DNA of 64,000 nt from Marsupella aquatica. Its lineage: Eukaryota; Marchantiophyta. A model generated the notes under the pieces. The model worked only from the letters and a program-made list of their open reading frames with translations, was not told the DNA's origin and ran no database searches. The translations under genes and the position numbers were made by a program. Of this stretch, positions 1-12,000 are shown one piece after another (positions within the stretch are counted from its first letter, which is position 1; every line of letters begins with the position of its first letter). Location of the stretch: NCBI GenBank assembly GCA_973895155.1, contig OZ316893.1:2108001-2172000 (forward strand). Direction: 5' to 3'.

Positions 1-102
1 GTAAGGCAGCCTCAGCCTGATCTGTGTCGATGAAGGCTCTGCTCTTCTGATGGCCTTTGTTCATTCAACTTTATTTATTCACAAAAATGATTATGTGTGG
101 TT

Positions 103-1100
103 GAGGTCTCTCTTCAATCTTTTGTTTACCAGGCTGATGTCCAGTCTGCCGCCATGAAAAGAATAAGTCGAGAACCTTTTTGCTCAGAGGCAGCTGCACC
201 GCTAACCATGAAGACAGCGTTATCCTTCACCAAGTAAACTATCAATGGGGTTGGTTTCATTTGACCTGACTTAATGATTGATTCTTACATATAGAACCTA
301 GGCTGAGCTGATTCCGTAAGATCATTATGTAGACGAGCATGTTTGAGTTAGAGTTGCGTTGAGTTGAGCTGAGCTGAGCTGAGCTGAGCTGATACGATCT
401 TGACCAATAACAGAGTAGCACCAAGTCAGGTCATTTTGTAAGACTTATTAAGAGAGCCTAAGGAGGCGGTGGACCCACAGATGTTGGACCTACCAGTTGG
501 AACTCATCCAGTCCTAGCTGCCAGAGAGCGGAAGTACTTACCAACTGCTGTGTTAAGGTGTCCCGGTGAATCAACCAAAGATACAGAAAGCGCACAACTG
601 TTTCTCATTGTCCATCATCATTTTCGCTAACAATGTGAGAAAATGTGGTGATACGTGTTGTCATGGAAATTGTGAACAAGATTCAGACCTTTCTTGCCCT
701 TCTCCATAAAATAGGATAAGACACGGGAACTAGGCAAGGATGTGACGTCTATCATCCTTCGGACAGAATCAGAAGCTTAAGCATGCTCTGGTTTTACTGA
801 AACCAAAACAGTGGAATATTTGTTGAAAAGTGCGATGGAACTGTTTGGAGTTAATATGTGAACATTTGAGCCCCAGAGGTCTCTGTTCAATATTTTGTCT
901 ACTAGAATTATTCGAGTGATATCCGCGTGGGCGCCGTGAGAAGAACATGCCTTAGACAATTTTCAGAGAGGCAGGTTGCAGTTGACTTGAACTAATTAGC
1001 TAATCAAGTCCTACAAATAGAACTCTGACTCAGCTGAGGTTATCGACGTAGACGAGAAGGTTTGACTTGAGTTTGGCTACGCTGAGCTGAGCTGATTGTG
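103..1100. repeat. Diverged duplicated segment (two copies) with GAGCT pentanucleotide array
   Basis: Two diverged copies of one segment lie at about 103-395 and 876-1100, roughly 720-770 bp apart. Shared landmarks are GAGGTCTCT(C/G)TTCAAT at 103 and 876, GTAGACGAG at 329 and 1048, and runs of GAGCT near the end of each copy. The first copy ends with five perfect GAGCT units at 366-390; the second has two to three. Read on the minus strand, both copies contain a similar short peptide (SHG..., LV-K-L-RDL), so they could be remnants of a duplicated exon, but no gene can be built. I see no other structure in 1100-3400 apart from T/G-rich low complexity near 2000-2130. Confidence 0.55.
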
Positions 1101-3413
1101 TTTTGTAATTTACTTTTCAATTACGACACTGCCTCCGATAACTCTGCAAACGTCACGGGTGCAGAGTAGTTCACCTAATCTGATTTGCTACTTTAGTTGA
1201 TTGCAGCAATTCCAGAGCTGCACCCTCGCTAAGCTTTTTGTGTTAGACCCAATCTAAGAGCCCTGTAACTATGGAGGCCACAATCATTACGAGTGAGGAT
1301 GAACGCGTTCTATCAGATGTGCTTCGTATGCATCAAAGTGCGGCTAGGATTGGGGATATGTGGTTATGTGGCTGCATGAAACCCTTTCTAGTTTCACTGA
1401 GTGCAGTAAAAGGTCAACAGCTTAGGAGAAACGCACGTACAGGAAGAAGGCTGCCTCTGGTGAGGAGACTAGATCTAGAAATGGCGGCGAATACTTTTGA
1501 CAAATCAAGTGAAGAGTCTAAAAATACTCAAGAAGAGGAAATTGCAATGCCTTCTGACCGTGCAATTGAAAGGTGGTAAGAAAAGCTGCTTCCCTGGAAA
1601 TAGAGCCAAAAAGCTAGAAAGACATAAGAATCCCATGACAATGCGGTTCAAAAGCATTGGGCAAGGATCTGAAGCAGATGTCCTCACCAGATAACGCTGA
1701 CAACACCATTGACTAGTAAGTGTCAAATGATGCTAGCTCTTGCAAAATAGTGAAACTATATTAGAACCAGTTTCTGCTCTTAATATTCAAAAGTAGATGA
1801 TCTGCCAAAAGCGGTAAGATTTTCTATTTTTAATTGCTTATTGGATGTATACATCATTTTCATCTTCAATAGCTGTGCCTGGCATGAGAGTCTTTGCATC
1901 CATAATTCCTTGAGTCCGATAATGCTGGTGAGTTGCACAGAAATGTTGACGTGAGGCAAAGAAGTGCAAGTGATGCATAGAAATGTTGTTAGTTTAGTCA
2001 TGTCATCATTTTGGTTGTGTTGTCTTTGCAGTTATGTTGTGGTTGCGGAAGTGTTGTCGTTTCGGTTGAGTAGTTGTGAAATGTTGTGATTTTGGTTCAT
2101 GTTGCAAAAATGATGTTTTTGGAAAGCGCGGGCACTGGAGAGAGCGGGCTGGAAGATATGCTAAGGCAGTTGGAACATCATAGGGTCCAGGTGTGGTCCT
2201 CCTGTGCTACAAAGACTGTTGGAGCCGGGAATGGGAGTAAATGAAGAAGGAGTTCCATTAACTACGGCTGTGATTGAGATGGTGAGATCTGTGGTGAAAT
2301 GCTTTGCAATTGAGATGATGGTGAGCCTTGCATCGTTAAATAATCTATTGAATAAAAGACTCCTACTCACAAGTCGGCTTGCACACAAGTCTACCGTCAA
2401 TCTGACTAAGGTTAGACTAATGGTGGTTACATAGTGACTGTAGACCAGTAAAAGCCTGACACAATCTGCACTTAACTATGCCCACTAGTATTACAAAAGA
2501 CACCATGACTTAGCCATTTGTACTTCAATCAGGAGGGACAAAAAGAAGTTTCACCATCTGTTTCATGTCCCCATAATTCTCAGGAGGCTCCATAGCTGTC
2601 TCAACCGATATTTGGCCATTTAACTGGTGGCTCGCCTCCTATTTGGTCATGTATCGATAACTCTAACACCCTTCTTCAAATCTGATCATCAAATTCCTCT
2701 CAACAGAGCTAGTATGCTTTCATGACATTTCCTATCAGAAATCAAAGGCATGGCAGCATGGTTGAAACAACAGTCTTCTACAGTTACATTTCCTGCGCAT
2801 GATTGGACCGTACCCAATAAGGCTACCAATTGAAGTCACTGAACAAAGAAGCAAAAAAAATACTGAAATGCGTGGTAAACTAAAAAACGTGGATGCAATT
2901 AATGAGGAGCATGCAAAAGAGAATTTTAGTCGTTGGGGCCTTCCAAGGCAAACTTTTCCTTGGTGAGCCCCATAAAACCTCCTGAAGAACATAGTAGGCC
3001 TTCTCTTCATATTTATACTTGAATATTAAATGATCTTTGTGCATAAAGTAACCCTGTTTACACTGGTTGTGACTGTTAAGCCCAAAAAGAGGGCTTTAGC
3101 CCAAGTTTGGAGGGGCTCCTATAAGACCCTGGTAACAAGCATAACCTCGTTTCACTGTATTCTAAATAAATCCTTTGACCAAATTTTGGTGAGTTCAATC
3201 CAAACTAGTTTCCTTTACATCTGATTTCTAATTTTTTAGGCAGAAGCATGCTTAGTTCACCGAACACCTCTACATCTTCAGTTCCAAAGTTGAACCTTGC
3301 TTGCTTGGTGATTGGCACTTTCTTCAGATCACGTTGGAAACAGATTATTGGAGTTTTTAGTCCCGTACCCACCAAGACCTTGTTTAGTTCTAAATCTATC
3401 ACTGAACATGAAT

Positions 3414-3483
3414 TTTAGATCATGAGGGCTCACAACTAAAGTTTATTCACTGAACTGAACTTTAGATCATGAGGGCTTACAAC
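3414..3483. repeat. Short direct repeat overlapping the KDSR stop codon
   Basis: A 23-bp unit (tttagatcatgagggct then c/t, then acaac) occurs at 3414-3436 and 3461-3483 with one mismatch, period 47. The second copy contains the TAA stop codon of the KDSR gene at 3477-3479, so the duplication spans the end of the coding region and the 3' flank. Confidence 0.8.
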
Positions 3484-5957
3484 GATAAGTCGGAACATAT
3501 CGTTGCTTTCTTACTGTCGAGAAGAGCTTCAGCTATGGGCTGCTTCTTGTGATATGCCCGGATTTTCCGATGTATCTCAATCTGTGCGACAATGGAAACT
3601 AGTCTCACTAGTGGGTATAGTAAAATTTCTTGGAGTGACTTGAGGATTGAATCGGCAGGCATGAACCCCCGTGCCAGGATAAGAAGAGCGGATCCCAGCA
3701 CTGGGGTCATGGTCACGATGGACGACCCTTCCTGCACGGCCTGCAGCGTGCGTTGTGCAACCTCCTCTGCCGAATGAGCTTGCTTTCGGTCGTATAAATT
3801 GACGTCCTTCATTAAAGCCTGGAGCTCGTCGGCCTTCTCAGCTGTGGATAACATTCAAGGACAGGAGTTGATAGTGAGAGACACAAGAGGATACGTGTCA
3901 CAGAATATTGACTGACCATTTCCATCAATTTCTCCAGAAATACCAATGACTAATCGGGTGACTAATCACCGTCTGTAAATTTCGAGTGAGAAGCGGAGGC
4001 CCTGATTTGATCATTCACCTGTACCTGTAGAGATTGCATTCAATCATTGCTTGCATCTACAGAATAACGCAGTAGGAAGTTCCATGGCCATCGCATTACT
4101 TGCTTCATTAGATGGACCTGAATGGCTAACGATGAACATAAGCAGATGTGTTTCACCGTCTAAGCATACACCCCCAATCAAATCTAAATTTCATGAGTGG
4201 CGCACCTTCATCAAGGAACGGTGTTCGGACAAAGCCTGGGCATATCAAATTAACTTTAATGCTGTATGGAAGCAGCTCCAACCTCAGGCTCTCAGCAATA
4301 CCCTTTAGCGCATGTTTGGTCGCGGTATAGACACTATTGCCATACATGAGAAACTGCGCAACGAAGAAGCCACAATTCTCTTTAGCGGCATCATGCAGGC
4401 CCCCCAAAATTGTGCAACAGTAATTGAATTCAAAGATATCTTTAGTAGACTCTTGAATGGGCGTATTAGAGCACACATGAAGAATGAAAGGTTGCATATA
4501 AAGTACGCTGGACCCGAATCGATCTTGAGACAAACATGTGACAAGAGAGGCTTGATGCAAAGGCTCACACAAGACAAGATGGGCGGCGAGAAGAGAACTT
4601 GCAAAGGTAGATACCATAGTAGTAGTAGTAAATTCGAGCCAGCACGGAACTGCATATCTGGCAGAACGTGAGAATGTTTACCAGTGACGCAAGTGATCCA
4701 ATGAGGACGATGGCCATAGGGTGCTCCGGACTGCGCTTCTTCATCAGAGGAAGCAAAGCATGCACGGAATAAATTACGCCCAAAATGTTCGTTCTTACGG
4801 TGAGCTCCAGATCTTCAATAGCTACTTGGTCCAGATAACCACTCCGTGTCAAACCCGCATTACATATCAAAACGTCAATGGGTCTCCATGAAAACGACTC
4901 AAAAATTGTATCCGTCATTGCTTTGTAATCAGCTACATCTGCAACCTGCACATGACAATGGTAAGCGGTTCATCACCGTTGAATAAGAACGTCGACGTAC
5001 TGTACTGCGCACTGCTACTGTAGAATTCCATGAATAGACGAGAAAGGTGGAGTGAGGACCTCAGCTGTTCCCCGAGTATGGTAATTCAGAGACCAAGTAA
5101 CAAGTGGCGGAGGCTGCTATGATCGATTCAGATCGCGCGCTTCTATAATCCTGACACTGGAGAATCTAGAAATACACTTCTAGATTTCATTAGAGTACTG
5201 TACGTTGTCAACCTAATCAAAAGCTGACAAGGTAAGGATGAAGCTGACAAGGTAAGGATGAAGCGTGCTGGTTCTCTACACAGCATGTAGCACGGCAATA
5301 CGTACTGTTATCGAGGAGCAGCTCCAATGGAGAGATTCAACCACTGTCGACCCCAAGGCTTACTATAGTGCCATCTCGTGAACCGTGTGTGACCTCCAAA
5401 CTGTTTTCAACCAATAATCTGACACCCATGTTCAACTTGAAGTTCCGAGCATGATTGTACCGAAGCAAGGGGTTGGGAGACGCCCAAATGCTTCAAAGCG
5501 TGCAGCCTCAAGAGGCTTCACCCTCAAAACCATTCATTCACATCCAAAATAGCTATAGCCAAAGCTATTTGAAAGCCTCGAGATCTACAGTCTAAACCCA
5601 CCTAAGATTTCAAAGGAAACAGTTCAGGGCACTAAGCGAGGACCTTAGACTTGGGCAGAAGAAGTCACAGTCTTGCGCATGCACCTTCATTTCGATTCGA
5701 TGGGAGCTATCAGCGACCTGTTTGGACAGGAAGGAAACAGCATCTTTTAGAGTAGCAGAGTTTCTTCCGGTCAAAGTCACGTACGCTCCTTCCGAAAGAG
5801 CTTGTTGCGCAAGAGCTAACCCAATTCCACTAGACGCGCCCGTTATGAACACATGCTTCCCCTTCAACGACGCAATGTGCAGAGGCCGCTTCCAAAAGAA
5901 GCCGCCGGTATAGTAAAATATGGCTACGAGGATAACAAATCCTAGTATCAGATCCAT
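3477..5957 (-). CDS. TSC10: 3-ketodihydrosphingosine reductase (KDSR/TSC10), 4 exons
   Basis: NADPH-dependent reduction of 3-ketodihydrosphingosine to dihydrosphingosine, the second step of sphingoid base synthesis at the ER. Exons on the minus strand are 5685-5957, 4682-4945, 4206-4353 and 3477-3841. Every junction is GT/AG and phases agree (0, 0, 1), giving 349 aa, close to the usual 320-350. An N-terminal hydrophobic segment (about residues 4-21) is followed by the Rossmann motif TGASSGIG (39-46), an NAG motif in exon 2, a Ser in GSLASL (about 175) and the catalytic YTATK (Tyr188, Lys192) in exon 3. The tail has a hydrophobic stretch, as in plant TSC10 proteins. The ATG at 5957 is the first Met before the membrane segment. 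The match to the short-chain dehydrogenase family is certain. KDSR rather than another SDR is inferred from the N-terminal anchor, the SDR core layout and the tail sequence. Confidence 0.9.
5221..5260. repeat. Perfect 20-bp tandem duplication in KDSR intron 1
   Basis: The unit aagctgacaaggtaaggatg occurs twice without mismatch (5221-5240 and 5241-5260), inside the 739-bp first intron of the KDSR gene. Each unit contains a donor-like AG|GTAAG on the plus strand, which is antisense to the gene and so not used by it. Confidence 0.9.
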
Positions 5958-6852
5958 TTATTGCTCAGTTCCTCCCAGATTTCAAGGTTGTCGACCCCTC
6001 ACTTGATGCAAGCCGTCGGCTCCTCGTTGCACAGTCAATCACCAGCTCCGGTAGTTGCCTAAGGGAATCGAAATTATAGTTGCCGATCGATCATACGTAT
6101 GTTCAGAGTCTGAAATCTTTCTCAGGCCCTCATAGACAACGGCTACACATGCAGAAGTAAAAGCGCATCATTGATTAGAGGAATGTGGATAGTGCATTCC
6201 GGTTCTCAACCGTTCTCACCCTTCACGCACCTGAACAGGACTCAGCACTAGTTTCAACTGATTCCCTCAGATCTTACAAAGCAACATCAACTGATACCTT
6301 AAGGTCGTTCAGATCCTCCGAGAAAGGACTCAACGAACCGAGTACTGTAGCTAGCTTCCTCGCTTCATATCGCCTCATCGACCGATGAAAACTGGCAACA
6401 ATTCGAAATATATAGTAGAACGGTATCCCAGCCCATTGCCTCTCGACATCGCCGCCCGCATTGGTAAGTTAAGTGCTCGTTAGGTGAGAAGCGTCACGTT
6501 CCAGGCAATTGCCAGCTGCCCCTCGCTACCAGGCAGGCAGGTGCAATGCCAGCAACATTCTAACGTCAAGGTGCACTGGCAGCAACGTTATACGGTGGTC
6601 AGCATCTCACAAGACAAGTGCGAGACTGCGAGAGCGAAACGCTATTATTGAGCTCCAGAAAACTCTCTCTCGTATGACGTCCATCTCGTCGGGTAATCAT
6701 TCGTTAAAAGTGGTCGAAACGATTGAAAAAAAGTAAATTTCCACTGCTGTTTGCATGGTTGTAGTGCTTCAAGTCGATTAAATTCTGTGGAACGACTTGT
6801 CGGTCGGGCGAATTGGATAGGTAGGGGCATAGAGTAACATCCTGTTCTTTGC

Positions 6853-7050
6853 TGAGGCTGAAGGCAAAAGCTCGCGTTCGATCAGGAAAGAGAGATTGAG
6901 GCAAATTGAAGGCAAAAGCTCGCGTTCAAAGAGAGGGAGATTGAGAGGCATATGGAAAGTGAAAGCTCGCGTTCAAGAAAGAGATATTTAAGCAAATTGG
7001 AGGCAGAAGCTCGAGTTCAAGAGAGAGGGATTGGGGCAAATTGAAGGCGA
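6853..7050. repeat. Minisatellite, ~47-bp unit, four copies
   Basis: The core CTCGCGTTC (CTCGAGTTC in the last copy) recurs at 6871, 6919, 6966 and 7010, spacing 48, 47 and 44 bp. It is embedded in related sequence (gaaggcaaaag, core, aagagagagattg). It lies in the 3.1-kb spacer between the KDSR and deubiquitinase genes. The rest of 5958-9059 holds no gene I can support. Confidence 0.85.
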
Positions 7051-7541
7051 TCGAAAGCTGATCGATCAGACGCACGAGACATTGGCAAATACATCACTCT
7101 GCTGTACACAGGCAGGTGTCATCGAAGGCAGTAGTAGGCCGAGACGCTCGAAGATGTCGGCCGCGTTTCCACCAGAAAGCGAGAGGACATTCATAATGGA
7201 TCGAACTAAACCGATGGGACTCTCTCTTCAACTGCCCCGTTCAGTCCTTCATCGCCACCGTCGCAATTCGAACTATCTCTTCAACAGCCGTTCGGTCTTC
7301 CGTCCGCTCCACAGTCGCAATTCCTTAGCGATGGGACAATCTCTTCAACTGCCGTTCAGACAATCGTCAATACCACCGGCACCGTCGGTGGAAGAGCACG
7401 CGACTTAGTACTGCGCCGTCGGTTCCGACGGTCGTCCGTAGCAGTCGATTGCACCCACTATGCAACAAGTCTGGGTCACCAACTAACGAGAATTTACTCG
7501 ACTATGGGGCTCTACCGCAGTGGCAGAGCGAAACACTTCGA

Positions 7542-7672
7542 TTTCTTGCTTGTGCATGACACTTGCCTTTGGAAAATCATTTATTTCTTACATGTGTCGG
7601 TTGGCATTGGAAAATCATGTATGTCTTGCATGTGTCACTTGGCATTGGGAAACCATTTATTTCTCACCTACT
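7542..7672. repeat. Tandem repeat, ~39-bp unit, about 3.5 copies
   Basis: The units begin with ttggaaaatcat (7569), ttggaaaatcat (7607) and ttgggaaaccat (7646), each followed by tttatttcttacatgtgtc-like sequence; a partial copy precedes them. Just upstream, 7210-7400 holds a looser repeat of tctcttcaactgcc (7223, 7276, 7340). Confidence 0.75.
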
Positions 7673-9059
7673 GGAGTGCCTTCAGGTGAGCCTCGAGGAC
7701 TCTGAACTCCTTATGGGCTTGTGAACCAAGTTAACCGCATGGAGGGTGACTCCCTTTACACTGTCACTCTCTCATACCTTCCCGCTTCCACAAGTTTTTT
7801 ATCAGCAGACTTTGACTGACTTTGACTTCAATTTCGGCCTTAATATAGAGCACAATAGGTTGTTTCTTGGATCAGTTAAAAGCGGAAAATCACTAAGAGC
7901 GCTAAAGTAAGACTCGTGACTTTATTCGTTAAAGTAGGACGAAGAAAAATCATCTTGTGGAGCACTAAATGCGCTGTTCATTCGCTGGGTGTTCCGTTTA
8001 GCCGTTGTGGAATTTTCTGAGTTGCTGTCTTGTTTGTCAACTTCCATTTGCTTGCGTTCATAAGTTGTCCCGGCCAAACAATCCACAACCGCATATTGAT
8101 AACAAATTCAGACTGAATTTGCACATAAAGTTCAGAAAGATAAGTCCTTCTGGGGTTTATGTCAATGATGAAACGCCCTGCTTGATATACTGGGGTATAT
8201 ATTAATAATGAAACTCCCCAATTAGATCAAGGGTTTAGGTTTCCTCCATTTTCAGAAACCCTTGATCTGATTGGGCTCAAAGAGGCATCTGTTCTTGCAA
8301 TTGAGCAGAAGTAGAAAGCAATGGACGGACATCCCACGTCTTAGTGTTACCAGATCTAAGTGACTCATAGATAAACATGGAATCAAAAGAGCAATCAAAA
8401 TGCATGTAAAATCTAGGTAGTATATAACTGGGAGGACACGGGGATTCCAAGCAATGCAATAAAGAAAAGGGAACGCCATTGAAAGCTGGGAACAGCATGG
8501 AGAAAACACAAAACCATCACCACAAGATTCGCTCACAACAAAATAAGATATGCACCGGAAGGAAACCCATTCCTGTTCAGTCACCGTAATAGACAGCAAT
8601 TCAGCCTTAGTCGTTATATTGAAGCTACTCATGTGAGTACAATAGAAATGGGGCATCTGACTAATACTCAGATCCTTCATAATCTAAACGTCATTGATCA
8701 GAAAATGACGGTAAGCTTATAGTTTATACCTTTCCGTGGGGTCTGGAAGGAAGGAACAAATAGTAATCTGATGAAAGACACATCCTTGAAGAATGATGAT
8801 CATGCCCCAAAGTGGAAAGTTACTGCGAGGGAGGTCATTTTCAGTTTGAAAGATCGGAGCAACTAGCAGAGTGGTCAAAATACCCGCAACACAGATGCAT
8901 CGAAAAACATCTTTGCGTGTCCAGGATACCAACTTCACTTTCTTTTTTGAGTTCCTCCGGAAGAACAAGTACTAGCACCAAAAGAGCACGTGATCCGGAC
9001 CATCAAACTGATCTGCCACAAACTTCTGCGTATAGGTGAAAAACAGGGTGTATGAGCTA

Positions 9060-12000
9060 CTACGAGGATCGGACCTGCTCATAAAACAGTAAAGTAGCTC
9101 GGGCATTGAATACTTCTTGCTCTGGCACCCTTTCCACATGTGTATCTGAGACTCTAAACCACAAGGACACCACCTTGTCAGGAGTCCCTACGGATTCCAA
9201 ACGATGATTGCTTTCCCCAGACTTGCCCCTCCCGAAATTGTGCATTGAATGGTCAGTACCCCCCTGTATGGTATCTCCCTGTTGCAAACCTTTTTCCAAT
9301 AGTTCATGCTCTTCACCATAATTTGGCTGTATCATCTTTCGATAGACAATATAATGCCCACTTTGAGGCCCGCCTTGGTGCACTACAACAGATACAAGCT
9401 CATAGAGCAATCTCCTCGAGTACTTAGAAGTTCTGATATTGGATCTGTTGGCGCTTTTCGGTGCACTGTTTAGGGTCCCAAATCCACCACTAGCTGCCAT
9501 GGAAAATTGCTCCCCGTCATGTGAAGTAATGAGTGACAATGCCTGCAGTTGACGCGGAAACATTCTCGGAACATACGTTGAAGATATTGAGGACACCAAC
9601 GGCGAATATGTCATCAAGCTTCCTGTGACAACATGAACACCGATTACTTGACATTTCTTTGCTTTTGAAGCCCGAATAATTAAAACTCCTGAAACAGAGG
9701 TCGTTACCTGAATTTGTAGCCAGGATCGGTGAAATCGAGACGAAATCGTCAAATGGTACCTCTGTACGCTGGGAGATCTGTACATCAAAAACACAGAAAA
9801 CTTGAGGACGAGACTCGCGGAATTGAGAAAGAAGCAAAATTCATAAATAACCGAGTTTCCTTTTGTAAGGTGTGATCTAAGCACTACCAATGTACATATC
9901 TAGGGAAGGGACATAACCTGCCCAGAAGCCAAGAATTCACCACCAACTTCGGACAGCTTCTCGGAGTCTTTCTCTGTTGTTGCAATGACTGAAGTACTCA
10001 GTGAGTTCAAAGATGCGGGAGACCCGACTGAATTCGTAAGAGAGATTTCAGGAAGCTCTTTTTGTGGAAAATATAGCGTTTCAGCAGTACTACTGCTTGT
10101 CCGCGCATCCACATCTGGCGCTCCATTGTACGCCGAATCAACTTCACAGAACGAACCTTCACCAGAAACACATGAATTTTCTTCAGATGATGACCTCATT
10201 TCTGCTTGCAAGCCCCTCCAAAGAAATGACTCCTTTTCTGTTTTGATTGTACTATTATCTGTCGTGCTACTTTCAGCAGCAGCGGTGAATGGGAATATGT
10301 CGAGAACTCTCGGGAATGCCACATGACCCTGAAAATTGCATTCAGACGTTATTGGTGAGAACTGCAATTCCTCATTTCCTCCACAGCAACTCAATACGCG
10401 TGACCTTCCTAAAGAGTTCCATAACGTTTCCAACAATTCAGGTCGAATGCTCTATCCAGAAGTACGTACGGTGAGTTTCTTTAATGCTCCATCCTCACCA
10501 ATTACTACCCGCTGCAGTTGGAAACACACGACCTGCAACTCCCACCATGACCAGAGGCCAGGAAAAAATTAAGAGGATTGGAAGGAAAACCGAGAAGAAA
10601 TAATTTTGTCATTGTAGTCCAAGAAAATTCGATTGTACTGCAACAAATAGTGAGGGCGTACTGTTGGCACCACAGACTGTGCTAGGCAGTTAAAAAAGGC
10701 AATTGCCTTGCTTGTCAGTATTTTGTATCATCCTCTCTGAATATACCAGTCATTTTACTTTGCTACTGTTTTTTGCCAGTGGCCGTATCTCATGGTCCCA
10801 GTGGTACGCCGGTCCACTTTTTCAAACAAAACACCTACATTAGCCAAACATCAATGATCCTAGCAATAAGCCAACACACCTCAGGAGACCGACCAATTTT
10901 TAGCTGTTTGGAGGCATTTGCATGAACATCTGTCCAGTTACCTCCTTGCCGCCTTATAAGCTCCTTACACTCACAATCGTCATTGCACCCACATTCTTCA
11001 ATCATTTTTAATTTACTCCGTAACACCTGCAACATGGCGAAATGCATCAGGAAGTGCAACAACATGCATAATTGACCAGGGATTTACGGGTAAAAGATGT
11101 GTACAATTCACATCGATTATTCACCATTATTTCAGTGCGGTTTCAGCAAAGGTCAATTACCTTGGCATGTTCTTCGCTATCATGGCCTTTCGATGATTTT
11201 GATATGAAATCGTGAAAGACTGAATATATGGAAACGACTGCTGCCTCATGCGAGCAATTACTACACTTCACGTCATCAATCCACTCTGGTCCCGTGAATT
11301 TTTCCAAGCAGTTTTCCAAAGAGCACCCTTCTATCTGCACACTCACACAAAAACTGTTGATGACATGTGCAGGTAAAGAAACAATTTCAGTGGTATCCAC
11401 TATGTCCATCAAAATAGTAGGAAGGAGTTGTTCTTCTAGCTGTAGCCCGACTCGAATTTACGCTGCTACTTCTCTACAGAATGAGGTAAACCACGTTCGC
11501 AAAGGCTTCGGAACTTACAATATTGCCTTCTCTGTCTTGCAAAGGGGAAAGAGAAATATCATTGAAAAACTGGATTTGAGTCGTGTACTGCATTCAATCC
11601 AAAGCAAAAGGAAAACATGTAAGTATACTGCGCAGAATGCATTAGTCCACCCCTGACAAACATAGTATCAAACCTAAACCAGTATCCCATTTGTAAACAG
11701 TCCAGTAACTCACTTGATGTGCACATCGCTGACAGGTGAGCGAGCTTGCAAGTGTGCCCTCTAATGGCCAGTGAAGGTTTCCTCTCCATGATTCTAGCAA
11801 TTTATTACCTCCCTTCCAATGCTTAAAACCCTCCTTGCCATCAGTGGAAAAGCGTTGGTCAAGGACTGATGAAGCAGTCGCAAAAGTCTGGAAAGTGGGC
11901 TTCAACCACTGGATGTAATTATCACGCTCTTCCTGTATTGCTGAAGCTAGATGAACTAGTGCTTCAGCTGCATCCTGCAGGAATTCAGGCATCATCGTAA

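Noticed and set aside
1271-1579. 102-codon plus-strand ORF starting with ATG
   Set aside because: No family resemblance, no splice context and average composition; a chance frame is more likely.
7031-7689. Plus-strand open frames across the 7.0-7.7 kb repeats
   Set aside because: They run through tandem repeats, use different frames, and the longest one has no proper start; they are repeat-driven frames.
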